Assembly (NCBI GenBank): GCA_030740435.1 | Contig: JASLXG010000132.1 | Span: 1-33,768 of the forward strand | Reading direction: 5' to 3' | Origin: Alphaproteobacteria bacterium | GTDB taxonomy: Bacteria > Pseudomonadota > Alphaproteobacteria > UBA2966 | DNA: 33,768 bases | Part shown: piece after piece, positions 1-9,593 of the stretch | Layout of the letters: each line of letters starts with the position of its first letter | Position numbering within the stretch: position 1 is the first letter of the stretch | The notes under the pieces: model-generated | Told to the model about the DNA's origin: nothing | Seen by the model: the letters and a program-made list of their open reading frames with translations, nothing else | Databases searched by the model: none | Translations under genes and position numbers: made by a program

Positions 1-31
1 ACGAAACGTCCAATCCGGCATAGTACTTCAT
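1..31 (-). CDS. IS110-family transposase, N-terminal 10 codons (runs off left edge)
   Basis: On the minus strand an ATG at 31-29 opens a frame reading MKYYAGLDVS before the window ends. This is the characteristic N-terminus of IS110-family DEDD transposases, where the Asp of GLDVS is the first acidic residue of the RuvC-like catalytic domain. A good ribosome binding site (AAGGAG, positions 44-39) lies 7 bases upstream. The rest of the protein, including the C-terminal Tnp_20 domain with its catalytic Ser, lies outside the window, so it cannot be told whether the copy is intact. Only ten residues are visible, but the motif, the ribosome binding site and the leader sequence agree. Confidence 0.75.
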   Translation of the reverse strand, partial: MKYYAGLDVS

Positions 32-47
32 GGCTGCTCTCCTTAAC

Positions 48-170
48 GCTTCTTGTGGCTGGAACATCCAGACCACGTTCCAAAAGCTCGGAGAGTAGCC
101 ACCCTCAGCGCCGATTACCCCATCTCTGTGGTCAATTCTCCGTGCTTCAAGTGGCCTGTACTCGAGGATG
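48..170 (-). ncRNA. Candidate IS110 bridge RNA in the transposase leader
   Basis: In IS110 elements such as IS621 the non-coding end upstream of the transposase is transcribed into a structured bridge RNA that base-pairs with donor and target DNA. Here the corresponding stretch is non-coding and contains a hairpin: TGGAAC at 60-65 pairs perfectly with GTTCCA at 77-82 around an 11-base loop. The ends given are approximate. The position follows from family knowledge and the hairpin is seen; the presence of a functional RNA is inferred. Confidence 0.35.
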
Positions 171-217
171 TGGGCATGTCTCAACCCGCCTGCGTGGAGG
201 GTGGGGGGCGGTTCGCC

Positions 218-769
218 CTATTCCGCGGGCAGAGGAAACTCGTCCAGATACTTGAGATACCCCTCCTCGACGTCGATCTCGAGGCTGGCCAAAATACGTA
301 CGACGCCGTTGTAGAAGCCGATGGTCAGCACCAGGTCGGTGAGGCATTCGCTGTCGAGGTCCTGCGCCAGCGCGGCATAGGTCTCTTCCGAGATGGCCAA
401 GTCCGTGGTCATCTCGCGGGCCGCCTTCAGCACCCAGCGCGCCAGCGGCTCGAGCTCGCTCTCGCGGCCGGCGCTTTCCTCGGCCAGGGCGGCCAAGTCG
501 TCGTCCGTGACGCCGAAGTCGCGGCCGATCTCGATGTGGTGGCTGTATTCGTAGAGCGAGCGCGTGAGGTAGCCGACTTGCAGGATGGCGAGCTCGCGCA
601 ACCGGGTATCGAGCGGGCTTTCATAGCGGATGTAGCGGCCCATGCGGCCGAAGTTGCGGGCCCCGCCGGGGCTGTTGGCGATCGCCTTGTAGATGTTGAG
701 GTCGCGCGCCAGCAGGTCCTGGTCGTCGGCCGAGAGATCGGCTTTCGTGATGTAGGGGATTCTCGCCAT
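218..769 (-). CDS. Carboxymuconolactone decarboxylase family protein
   Basis: 183 residues, all-helical CMD/AhpD-fold protein. The start is the ATG at 769 (MARIPYITKADLS); the longer open frame upstream is low-complexity Arg/Gly and overlaps the preceding SDR gene. The core has the family pattern of a long hydrophobic helix (LRELAILQVGYL) followed by YEYSHHIEIG, where AhpD-type proteins have CxxC. Both redox cysteines are absent, so a peroxidase function is unlikely and a gamma-carboxymuconolactone-decarboxylase-like or unknown hydrolytic role is more likely. It is the last gene of a three-gene minus-strand set with an SDR (11 bases upstream) and an SMP-30-type lactonase, a combination typical of sugar-acid or aromatic catabolism. 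The substrate is unknown. Confidence 0.88.
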   Translation of the reverse strand: MARIPYITKADLSADDQDLLARDLNIYKAIANSPGGARNFGRMGRYIRYESPLDTRLRELAILQVGYLTRSLYEYSHHIEIGRDFGVTDDDLAALAEESAGRESELEPLARWVLKAAREMTTDLAISEETYAALAQDLDSECLTDLVLTIGFYNGVVRILASLEIDVEEGYLKYLDEFPLPAE

Positions 770-780
770 GGCTTCGGTTC

Positions 781-1593
781 CTAACCTTCGGCGTCGCGTT
801 CGGGCGCCAGCAGAGTCACGCCGCCGTCGACCACGAGGGTCTGGCCGGTGATGTAGCGGGCCTGGTCCGAGAGCAGGAACCTGACCGCCTGGCCCACGTC
901 CCAACCCGTGCCCTCGATCTTCAGGACGGAAGCCAGGCGGCGCGCCTCACGGGCCTTCTGGCTCATGCCGCCGGTGTAGACCATGGGCGTGTAAACCGGT
1001 CCGGGCGCCACGCAATTGACGCGGATGCCTTGGCCACCGTGATCGACGGCCATGGCTTTGGTGAGCGCGATGACGGCGCCCTTGGAAACGCTATAGGCGG
1101 TCAGGCCGCGAGGCCTCAGCGCCGAGATCGAGGAGACGTTGACGACGGCGCCGCCACCGCTCTCGACCATCGCCGGGATGGCGTGCTTGGCCGCCAGGAA
1201 CATGGTCTCGACGTTCAATTGCATGACCTGGCGCCAGGTCTCGGGGTCTTCCTCGACGACGCTGCCGCGGCTGGCGATGCCGATGTTGTTGTCGAGAAAA
1301 TCGAGCCGGCCGAAGCGTTCAAGCGTCGCCGTCACCATGTCGCGGCAGTCGTCCTCGTCGCTCACGTCGGCGGCGAAGGCGATGGCCTCGCCGCCCTGCT
1401 CGGCGATCATCTCGACGGTGCGCTCGGCCGCCTCGGCCAAGCGGTCGACCACGCAGACCTGGCAGCCGGCCCGGGCCAGCAGTATGGCCGCGGCGCGGCC
1501 GTTGCCGATATCGTCGCCGGCGGCGCCGCCGCCGGAAACGATGGCGACGCGGCCTTTGAGGCCGTCTCCATCTGGAACTTGCATGTCGCTCAT
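781..1593 (-). CDS. SDR-family NAD(P)-dependent oxidoreductase
   Basis: 270-residue classical short-chain dehydrogenase. The glycine-rich cofactor loop is SGGGAAGDDIGNGRA near residue 20, longer than the standard TGxxxGxG and typical of an SDR subfamily with an extended loop. Other motifs are DNNIG (NNAG-type), the catalytic Ser in NVSSISA and the YxxxK pair in YSVSKGA, with a C-terminal GQTLVVDGG. An acidic residue at the end of the second strand (VVDR) favours NAD. The gene lies 9 bases downstream of the SMP-30 gene and 11 bases upstream of the CMD gene, so all three are probably co-transcribed. A sugar, polyol or hydroxyacid substrate oxidised to a lactone or ketone would fit the lactonase neighbour, but this is inference. 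Confidence 0.92.
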   Translation of the reverse strand: MSDMQVPDGDGLKGRVAIVSGGGAAGDDIGNGRAAAILLARAGCQVCVVDRLAEAAERTVEMIAEQGGEAIAFAADVSDEDDCRDMVTATLERFGRLDFLDNNIGIASRGSVVEEDPETWRQVMQLNVETMFLAAKHAIPAMVESGGGAVVNVSSISALRPRGLTAYSVSKGAVIALTKAMAVDHGGQGIRVNCVAPGPVYTPMVYTGGMSQKAREARRLASVLKIEGTGWDVGQAVRFLLSDQARYITGQTLVVDGGVTLLAPERDAEG

Positions 1594-1602
1594 GACGTCT
1601 CC

Positions 1603-2451
1603 TTACGGTAATCCGGCGCCGGGGACGGTGACGCGGACGGCGTCGATCTGCCCGTACTGGGTGGCGGCCGCGGCAGGGCCCGAATCGACGTTGGTGCAGA
1701 CATAAAGCGTCCGGCGGTCGTCGCCGCCCAGCATGCAGGCATAGGAGCCGCGCTCGCCGGTCGAGATGGTCCGGGCTATGCGGCCGCCGTCGAAAACCCT
1801 GACCAGGCGCTTGCCGCGGGGGTCGGCGATCCACACCGCACCTTCGGCATCGAGGCAGATGCCGTCGGGAAAGACGTCGTCGAACTGGGCGAAGGTGCGG
1901 CGCCCGGTTAGGCCCCCGTCGGCCTCGATATGGAAGGCGGTGAGCCGGTTGGCGAAGGTCTCGGCGACGATCAGCGTGGTGCCGTCGGGGGTGATCGCCG
2001 TGCCGTTGGGAAACAAAAGCCCGTCGGCCACGGCGCGGCTGGAGCCGTCGGGGTCGACCCGGACCAGGCAAGTGGTGCGTTCGGCCTCGCCCTGGTGGCG
2101 GTCGAAGCCGAAGTTTCCGACATAGGCGCGGCCGGCCCCATCCACCACCATGTCGTTGCAGGGACCGCTGGCCAGATGGCCGAGATCGGCCACCGTCTCG
2201 AGGCCGCCGGTGTCCAGGCGCAACAGCCGGCGATCGAGCATCGAGACCACCAGCAGTTTGCCCTCGGGCGTCCAGCCCAGGCCCGAGGGCCGGCCCGGCA
2301 CTTCCACGATGGTCTCGATCCGGCCCTCGCCATCCAGGGTCAACACCCGGTGGGAGTAGAAGTCGGAAAACCAGAGTTTTCCCTCGTGCCAGCGTGGTCC
2401 CTCGGCGAAAGTCAGGCCATCGACCAGGGTTTGAATGCCGTCATCGCTCAT
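1603..2451 (-). CDS. SMP-30/gluconolactonase/LRE family protein
   Basis: 282-residue six-bladed beta-propeller of the SMP-30/gluconolaconase family, a metal-dependent lactonase. The residues expected at the central metal site are visible: Glu in FAEGPRW near residue 17, Asn in CNDMVVD, Asn in LLFPNGTAI and Asp in DVFPDGICLD. No signal peptide is seen, so it is cytoplasmic. It is first in the SMP-30, SDR, CMD operon. Such enzymes hydrolyse sugar lactones such as gluconolactone; an SDR making a lactone and this enzyme opening it would be a sensible pair. The 92-base gap to the divergent transglutaminase gene probably holds promoters for both directions, but no clear boxes are seen there. Confidence 0.9.
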   Translation of the reverse strand: MSDDGIQTLVDGLTFAEGPRWHEGKLWFSDFYSHRVLTLDGEGRIETIVEVPGRPSGLGWTPEGKLLVVSMLDRRLLRLDTGGLETVADLGHLASGPCNDMVVDGAGRAYVGNFGFDRHQGEAERTTCLVRVDPDGSSRAVADGLLFPNGTAITPDGTTLIVAETFANRLTAFHIEADGGLTGRRTFAQFDDVFPDGICLDAEGAVWIADPRGKRLVRVFDGGRIARTISTGERGSYACMLGGDDRRTLYVCTNVDSGPAAAATQYGQIDAVRVTVPGAGLP

Positions 2452-2543
2452 GCCGCCCTCCGCACGCCTGCGCTACGCCCGAGTATCCCCTTGGGCCAAA
2501 GGATGATAGGTAAGACGGCCCCCAACAACCAGCCCGACGGACT

Positions 2544-3230
2544 ATGACCGAAGAACAGTACCTCGCAGCCACCTATTTCCTCGATTGGGACAACCCGGCG
2601 ATTCAGGACTTTGCCAACCAGGCCACGAACGGTGCCGCAAAAGGCCCAAACCACGACATCGACCGTGCCTGCCGGCTCTTTTACGCCGTGCGCGACGGCA
2701 TCCGCTACGACCCCTACAACGTCGAGATCTCGCGCCAAGGGCTGCGGGCCAGCTATTGCCTGCAGAACGGCTACGGCTTTTGCATCACCAAGGCGGCGGT
2801 GCTGGTGGCTTCGGCCCGATCACTGGGCATCCCCGCCCGTCCCGGTTACGCCGACGTGCGCAACCACCTGACCAGTCCGCGGCTGAAGAAGCTGATGAAC
2901 GGCTCCGACGTTTTCGTCCACCACGGTTACGCCGAATTGAAACTGGAAGGACGCTGGATCAAGACCACGCCGACCTTCGACAAGCGGCTTTGCGACAAGG
3001 TGGGCATCGGCGTACTGGACTGGGACGGCCGCCAGGACGCCATGTTCCATCCCTTCGATCTCTCGGGCCAGCGCCACATGGAATACATCCGCGACCACGG
3101 CCCCCGCCCCGACCTGCCCTTCGAGGAGGTCATGAATTCCTGGATGGCCGAGTACGGCCACGTCTTCGAGCCCGAACGCATGCAGGGCAAGGGCGACTTC
3201 GCCGAGGAAGCCGAGGCCGTGACCCGGTGA
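2544..3230 (+). CDS. Transglutaminase-like domain protein
   Basis: 228 residues with a Transglut_core domain (papain-like fold). The likely catalytic triad is Cys80 in GYGFCITKA, His127 in VHHGYAEL and Asp146 in TTPTFD. The preceding GIRYDPYN is also typical of the family. There is no signal peptide. Bacterial members are usually cysteine proteases or amidases of unknown substrate. The gene stands alone: it is divergent from the SMP-30 operon, and it ends 10 bases before the stop of the convergent sensor kinase. Family assignment is firm; the substrate is unknown. Confidence 0.88.
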   Translation: MTEEQYLAATYFLDWDNPAIQDFANQATNGAAKGPNHDIDRACRLFYAVRDGIRYDPYNVEISRQGLRASYCLQNGYGFCITKAAVLVASARSLGIPARPGYADVRNHLTSPRLKKLMNGSDVFVHHGYAELKLEGRWIKTTPTFDKRLCDKVGIGVLDWDGRQDAMFHPFDLSGQRHMEYIRDHGPRPDLPFEEVMNSWMAEYGHVFEPERMQGKGDFAEEAEAVTR

Positions 3231-3240
3231 GAAAACCGGG
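3223..3240. terminator. Possible weak bidirectional terminator between convergent genes
   Basis: CCCGGT at 3223-3228 and ACCGGG at 3235-3240 form a perfect 6-bp inverted repeat around a 6-base loop. It spans the stop codon of the transglutaminase-like gene and abuts the stop of the convergent kinase gene. There is no T-tract, so a terminator role rests mainly on its position. Confidence 0.3.
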
Positions 3241-4997
<1,757 letters not shown>

Positions 4998-5022
<25 letters not shown>

Positions 5023-5087
5023 GGATACTCGACGCCGCTGATCTTGCCGACGCCCTGGCGCATGGTCTCATACCGCCCCTCAGACAT
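4998..5087 (-). CDS. Possible 29-residue micro-ORF coupled to the cyclase gene
   Basis: An ATG at 5087 overlaps the end of the cyclase gene in the arrangement ATGTCTGA (cyclase stop 5082-5080) and opens a 29-codon frame ending at 4998. The peptide starts MSEGRYETMRQG and ends VEYPWIIKAYD. It overlaps the GTG start of the kinase gene by 25 bases. I do not recognise it. It is rich in aromatic residues and lacks the Arg/Pro/Ala bias of shadow frames here, and its position suggests translational coupling. It could instead be a chance frame or the tail of a lost gene. Confidence 0.3.
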
Positions 5088-6888
5088 CGCTTTCGATGCC
5101 GCCCTTGACGAGGCCGTCGACGATGCGGGCCGGCAGTGTGGGATCGGTGTAGGGCCAGATCTTCATGCGCTGGGCCAGCGAATAGTCGGGATTGAACTTT
5201 AATAGCTCGGCCCATTCCGCCTGGGCTTCATCTGGCCGTCCCTGGTGGCCGTGGATGGCGGCCAGGAAGAGATGCGCCGTGTCGGTGTTGGGGTTGCGCA
5301 TGATGCGGCGGCGGAAGACGTCGGCGGCGCGCTCGAGATCGCCGGCCATGAAGCAGGCCTGGCCCAGGAACTGCAGCACCAGGTCGGGGTAAAAGGGATC
5401 GAGCAGCATGGATTTCTCCGCCGCCTCGATGGCGCGCTGGGAATTGCCGGCATAGTGCTCGGAATTGGCCAGCAGCTTGTAGCCGTCCGAGTTGTTGGGA
5501 TCGAGCTCCAGCATGCTGTGGGCCGCCGCAGCCGTCTCCTCGGGCCGGCGTTGCCACATGCGCACCACGCCCAGCGCCAGATGCGAGAGAGGTTCCTCGG
5601 CATCCGCAGCCAGGGCGCGGGCCGCTGAGGCGTCGGCCTGGGCCAGCGTGGCCACGGGATCGGAGGTCCACTGGTTGGTGAATTGGGCGACGCCGATGAT
5701 GGCCTTTGCGGCCAGCGCCTTGGCGTAGTCGGGATCGATGGTCAGGGCCTGGTCGATGTAGCCCAGCGCGTCACGGTTGGCTTCCTTGGTGCCCTGGTAC
5801 ATCAGCTCGCGGCAACGCAACAGGAAGTCGTAGGCCTCGGGATCGTCGGTGCCGCGCTTCAGGACGCGGCTTTCTTCCTGGGGCGAGAGCTCGATCTTGA
5901 GGGCGCCGACGATCTCGGCCGTGACCTCGTCCTGGACGGCAAAGATGTCGTCGAGCTGGCGGTCGTAGCGCTCGGCCCAGAGGTGGCCGCCGGTGCCGCC
6001 ATCGATGAGCTGGGCGTTGATGCGCACGCGGTTGCCGGCCTTGCGTACGCTGCCCTCGAGGGCATGGCTGACGCCGAGCTCGGCGCACACCTCGGGGACG
6101 TTGACGGTGCGGCCCTTGTAGGTGAAGACCGAGTTGCGGGCGATCACGAAAAGTCCCGAAACCTTCGAGAGATCGGTGATGATGTCTTCGGTGATGCCGT
6201 CGGAGAAATATTCCTGCTCGGGGTCGTTCGACATGTTGTCGAAGGGCAGCACGGCGATCGAGGTGCGATCGGTGGCCGCCGGCGACGGCGCTACAGGCGG
6301 GGCGGTAGCGGCGGGCGGAGCCGCCTGTGCCGCAGCCGTTTCGCCCTCGGCTTCGATATCGAGTAGCAGCCGGTAGGTGCGCACCGGCTCGGCGATGTTC
6401 TTGACCTGCTGTTCGCCCATGGACTGGCAGTTGAAATCGGGCTTGGAGCGGATCTGCTCGTAGACGCTGCCCGAGATGCAGATACCGCCGGGCTCGGCCA
6501 GGGCTTCGAGCCGGGCCGCGATGTTGACGCCGTCGCCGTAGATGTCCTCGTCGTCGGCCATGATGTCGCCGAGGTTGATGCCGATGCGGAAATCCATGCG
6601 CCGCTCGGCCGCCACGCCCTGGTTGCGCACCGCCATATCGCTCTGCATCGAGACGGCGCAACTGGCGGCCTCGAGGACGGAGGAGAACTCGGCCAGGAAG
6701 CCGTCGCCGGTGTGCTTGACGATGGTGCCGCCGTGGCCCGCCACCAGGGGATCGATGACCTCGCGGCGGTGCGACCACCAGGCCTCCATGGTGGCGTCCT
6801 CGTCGCTGCTCATGAGGCGCGTATAGCCGGCCACGTCGGCCATCATCAGGGCCGCCAGCCGCCGCGCGATGGGTTTCTTGTCGCTCAT
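5080..6888 (-). CDS. Class III adenylate/guanylate cyclase with FlgO/TolB-like and TPR domains
   Basis: 602 residues. The N-terminal catalytic domain (about 10-175) has the two metal-binding aspartates, Asp18 in MADVAGYTRLM and Asp62 in KHTGDGFLAEF, and GDGVNIAARLE further on. An Ala/Pro linker (about 182-212) leads to a FlgO/CadC-type domain (IAVLPFDNMSND, then SDGITEDIITDLS, and LWAERYDRQLDDIFAVQDEV). The C-terminal third consists of tetratricopeptide repeats. No membrane segment is seen, so it should be a soluble enzyme making cAMP (or cGMP) from ATP (or GTP). This architecture is common and multi-copy in Rhizobiales and Rhodospirillales. It is directly upstream of the degenerate kinase gene on the same strand, with only 57 bases between them, which suggests co-expression and possibly a signalling partnership. 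Confidence 0.93.
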   Translation of the reverse strand: MSDKKPIARRLAALMMADVAGYTRLMSSDEDATMEAWWSHRREVIDPLVAGHGGTIVKHTGDGFLAEFSSVLEAASCAVSMQSDMAVRNQGVAAERRMDFRIGINLGDIMADDEDIYGDGVNIAARLEALAEPGGICISGSVYEQIRSKPDFNCQSMGEQQVKNIAEPVRTYRLLLDIEAEGETAAAQAAPPAATAPPVAPSPAATDRTSIAVLPFDNMSNDPEQEYFSDGITEDIITDLSKVSGLFVIARNSVFTYKGRTVNVPEVCAELGVSHALEGSVRKAGNRVRINAQLIDGGTGGHLWAERYDRQLDDIFAVQDEVTAEIVGALKIELSPQEESRVLKRGTDDPEAYDFLLRCRELMYQGTKEANRDALGYIDQALTIDPDYAKALAAKAIIGVAQFTNQWTSDPVATLAQADASAARALAADAEEPLSHLALGVVRMWQRRPEETAAAAHSMLELDPNNSDGYKLLANSEHYAGNSQRAIEAAEKSMLLDPFYPDLVLQFLGQACFMAGDLERAADVFRRRIMRNPNTDTAHLFLAAIHGHQGRPDEAQAEWAELLKFNPDYSLAQRMKIWPYTDPTLPARIVDGLVKGGIESDV

Positions 6889-6948
6889 GCCCCGGGTTTC
6901 CTTGCCGCTCGACAGACTAGCCCCCCGGCGCCCCAGGGTGAAGCGGCT

Positions 6949-8271
6949 TCAAACGCGGATCTGCGACCAGGCGCCGCGCCGCCACAAGAGCGCGAAGACC
7001 ACGGTCTGCAAGATACGGTAGCCGGCCAGCGAGAGCCAGGTAGCGGTCAGGCCAAGCCCCATTACCGGTCCCACCAGCCAGGCCAGCGGCAGGCCGATGG
7101 CCCACTGGCTGACCACCGCGACGACCATCACCTGACGCGCCGCCCCGGCGCCCAACAGCGCGTGCATGAGCACCAGGCCGACGCCGTCGATGGCGATCAG
7201 CAGGCCGACCAGGCGCAACGAGGTCTCGCCCAGCGCAATCACCGCCGCCTCGTGGGCGAAGCCCGAGAGCAAAACCCCCGGTGCCAGTATTGCCGGCAGG
7301 CCCAAAAGCGCCATCAGAAAGCAGGCCAGGCCGGCCACCTGCCAGCCCCAGCGCGCGGCGTCGGCAACCTGCTTGCGGCCGAGCGCCTCGCCGACCAGCG
7401 TCAGCGCCGCGATGCCCAGTGCCATGCCGGGCAGGATGGCCACCAGCATGAGATTGAGAATGACGTTGGAAATCGCCAACTCATCGGTACCGATGTGGCC
7501 GACGATGACGAAGAAGGCGGTCAGGCCGGCGGCAAAGAGGAATTGCTGCAACGCCGACGGCACCGCCAGGCGCAGCATGGTCAGCATGGTCTGGCGCCCT
7601 GGCAGCCGGCTGAGGAAGCCCTGCCCCCGGGCCAGCCTGAGCGCCAGCACGAAATGCATGGCGCTGCCCAGCCCGAGCGCCAGCGTCGTGCCCATGCCGG
7701 CCCCGGCGGTGCCCAGCGCCGGCAGTCCCAGCTTGCCGAAGATCAGCACGTAGCTGATGGCCACGTTGGCGATCTGGATGGTGAGCAGGGTGTAGAGGTA
7801 GATGCGGGTGCGGCTCACCCCGGCCCAGTAGCCCCGGAAACAGAAATTGAAACCCACCGCGACCAGGCCGATGAGGCGCCATTCGAAATAGGGCAGGCCC
7901 TCGCGGATCACCGCCGGGTCGCTGTTGACCAGCGGCAGCAGCAGCGGCGCCAGCGCCACCAGGACCAGGCTCAGGGGCAACCCGACGACCAGCGCCAGGG
8001 CCAGGCCGCCGGTCAGCGGCACCGCCGTTTCCTCCGCGCGCCCCTCGCCCACGCGCCGCGCTGCCATGGCCTGGACGCCGGTGGAAAACCCCATCACCAC
8101 GGCGGTGGCCATGAAGGTGGTGAAGCTGGCGATGCCGACGGCCGCCAACTGCGCCGTTCCCAGCACCCCGACCATGGCCGTGTCGACCAGGTTGAGGACG
8201 TTCTGCGACACCATGCCGCCGATGATGGGCAGCGCCAGGTCGCTGATCCTGCGCAGACGGTGTCGGCTCAT
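6949..8271 (-). CDS. MATE-family efflux transporter
   Basis: 440 residues, about twelve membrane segments, inner membrane. The N-terminal half has the family signatures LALPIIGGMVSQNVLNLVDTAMVG and, later, FSTGVQAMAARRVGEG. MATE proteins export cationic drugs or metabolites in exchange for Na+ or H+. Length is normal for the NorM/DinF-like branches. It lies 19 bases downstream of dctM on the same strand, so it may be transcribed with the TRAP transporter. The substrate cannot be inferred. Confidence 0.92.
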   Translation of the reverse strand: MSRHRLRRISDLALPIIGGMVSQNVLNLVDTAMVGVLGTAQLAAVGIASFTTFMATAVVMGFSTGVQAMAARRVGEGRAEETAVPLTGGLALALVVGLPLSLVLVALAPLLLPLVNSDPAVIREGLPYFEWRLIGLVAVGFNFCFRGYWAGVSRTRIYLYTLLTIQIANVAISYVLIFGKLGLPALGTAGAGMGTTLALGLGSAMHFVLALRLARGQGFLSRLPGRQTMLTMLRLAVPSALQQFLFAAGLTAFFVIVGHIGTDELAISNVILNLMLVAILPGMALGIAALTLVGEALGRKQVADAARWGWQVAGLACFLMALLGLPAILAPGVLLSGFAHEAAVIALGETSLRLVGLLIAIDGVGLVLMHALLGAGAARQVMVVAVVSQWAIGLPLAWLVGPVMGLGLTATWLSLAGYRILQTVVFALLWRRGAWSQIRV

Positions 8272-8290
8272 GGCGGGGTCGCCGGCTGGG

Positions 8291-9586
8291 TTAGCGGAAC
8301 ATCAGTGAGGGCAGGTACGTCGAGAGCCAGGGTATGTGAACCAGGATGGCCAGGCGCACCACGTCGGCCAGACAAAAGGGCAGCACGCCGCGGATCAGCG
8401 TCGCCGTCGAAACATCCGGCAGCACGGCGCGCAAGACGAAGATGTTGATGCCCACCGGCGGCGTGATCAGGCTCAGTTCGGTGACGCAGACGACGATGAT
8501 GCCGAACCAGATCATGTCGAAACCCAGGTCGGCCACCAGGGGGAAGAAAATGGGCACCGTCAGCAGCACCATGGAGATGCTCTCGAAGACGCAACCGAGC
8601 ACGATGTAGATCACCAGAATGGTCCAGATCACCACCCAGGGCGACAGCGAAAAGCCGGTGACCAGGTCCTTGAGGGCCGCCGGCAGGCCGGCCGCGTTGA
8701 CGAAGTTGGCGAACACCAGGGCGCCGATCAGCACCATGAACAGCATGGCCGTGGTGTAGGCGCTGTCGGCCAAGACCTCGAAGAACGAGCGCCAATCCAG
8801 GGTGCGGCGCAAAAGTGCCAGGGCCAGCGCCCCGACGGCGCCGATGCCGGCCGCCTCGGTGGGGGTGAAGATGCCGCCGTAGATGCCGCCCATGACCAGG
8901 GCAAACAGCACCAGCACGCCCCAGACGTCGCGCAGCGCCCGCAACCGTTCCGGCCAAGCGGTGCGTTCCGCCGCCGGACCGGCCTCGGGGCGAAAGCGGG
9001 TCACGGCGCGCACCGCCAGGGCGTAGCAGGCGATGGCCACCAGGCCCGGCAGAATGCCGGCGGCGAACAAGCGTCCGATGCTCTCCTCGGTGAGCAGGCC
9101 GTAGATCACCAGCAGGATGCTGGGCGGAATCAGGATGCCCAGCGTGCCGCCGGCGGCGATCGAGCCGGCGGCCAGCGAATCGGCGTAGCCGTAACGCCGC
9201 ATCGAGGGCATGGCGACCTTGGCCATGGTTGCCGCCGTCGCCACTGATGATCCGCAGATGGCCCCGAAACCGGCGCAGGCCACCACGGTGGCCATGGCAA
9301 GGCCGCCGCGGTAGTGACCGAGGAAGGCGTTGGAGGCAGCGAAGAGGTCGTCGGAGAGGCGCGCCCGGGCCACCAGGCCGCCCATCAGGATAAACAGCGG
9401 CACCACCGAAAGGCCGTAGTCCAGCGCGGCGTCGCTGGCGATGTAGGCGACCTGGGCCAGCGAGGCCGACCAAGTCACCATCAGGCCAAAGCCGGCGAAG
9501 CCCACCAGCCCCATGGCGAAGGCGATGGGCACCCTGAGCAGCGCCAGCCCGAGCACCGCGGCGAGGCCGATAAGCGAGGCCGTCAT
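8291..9586 (-). CDS. dctM: TRAP transporter large permease subunit
   Basis: 431 residues, the usual length for DctM, with about twelve membrane segments. Typical motifs are RVPIAFAMGLVGFAGFG near the N-terminus, VPLFILMGGLVARARLSDDLFAASNAFLGHYRGGLAMATV, GSSVATAATMAKVAMPSM, GTLGILIPPS and FTPTEAAGIGAVGAL. It is the Na+-coupled transport subunit of a tripartite ATP-independent periplasmic transporter. It follows dctQ by 7 bases in a dctP-dctQ-dctM operon. The substrate class is probably an organic acid, as for most DctP-type systems. Confidence 0.95.
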   Translation of the reverse strand: MTASLIGLAAVLGLALLRVPIAFAMGLVGFAGFGLMVTWSASLAQVAYIASDAALDYGLSVVPLFILMGGLVARARLSDDLFAASNAFLGHYRGGLAMATVVACAGFGAICGSSVATAATMAKVAMPSMRRYGYADSLAAGSIAAGGTLGILIPPSILLVIYGLLTEESIGRLFAAGILPGLVAIACYALAVRAVTRFRPEAGPAAERTAWPERLRALRDVWGVLVLFALVMGGIYGGIFTPTEAAGIGAVGALALALLRRTLDWRSFFEVLADSAYTTAMLFMVLIGALVFANFVNAAGLPAALKDLVTGFSLSPWVVIWTILVIYIVLGCVFESISMVLLTVPIFFPLVADLGFDMIWFGIIVVCVTELSLITPPVGINIFVLRAVLPDVSTATLIRGVLPFCLADVVRLAILVHIPWLSTYLPSLMFR

Positions 9587-9593
9587 GGCGTCC

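Larger units (their letters stand above)
1..175 (-). mobile_element. Left end of an IS110-family insertion sequence (partial)
   Basis: The transposase start at 31 and the non-coding stretch up to the end of the next gene (stop at 218) indicate that the transposase-proximal non-coding end of an IS110 element lies in about 32-175. IS110 elements lack classical terminal inverted repeats and usually make no obvious target duplication, so the exact boundary cannot be fixed by eye; 175 is a rough estimate. The element interrupts nothing visible: the neighbouring gene ends intact at 218. Confidence 0.55.

Noticed and set aside
53-784. 243-codon open frame on the plus strand
   Set aside because: Antisense to the carboxymuconolactone-decarboxylase-like gene and running through the IS110 leader; shadow composition.
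2452-2543. Promoters in the divergent gap between the SMP-30 and transglutaminase-like genes
   Set aside because: Position demands promoters, but no convincing -35/-10 pair or palindrome could be found.
6712-8448. 578-codon open frame on the plus strand
   Set aside because: Antisense to the cyclase and MATE genes; Arg/Gln/His/Gly-rich composition typical of shadow frames in GC-rich DNA.
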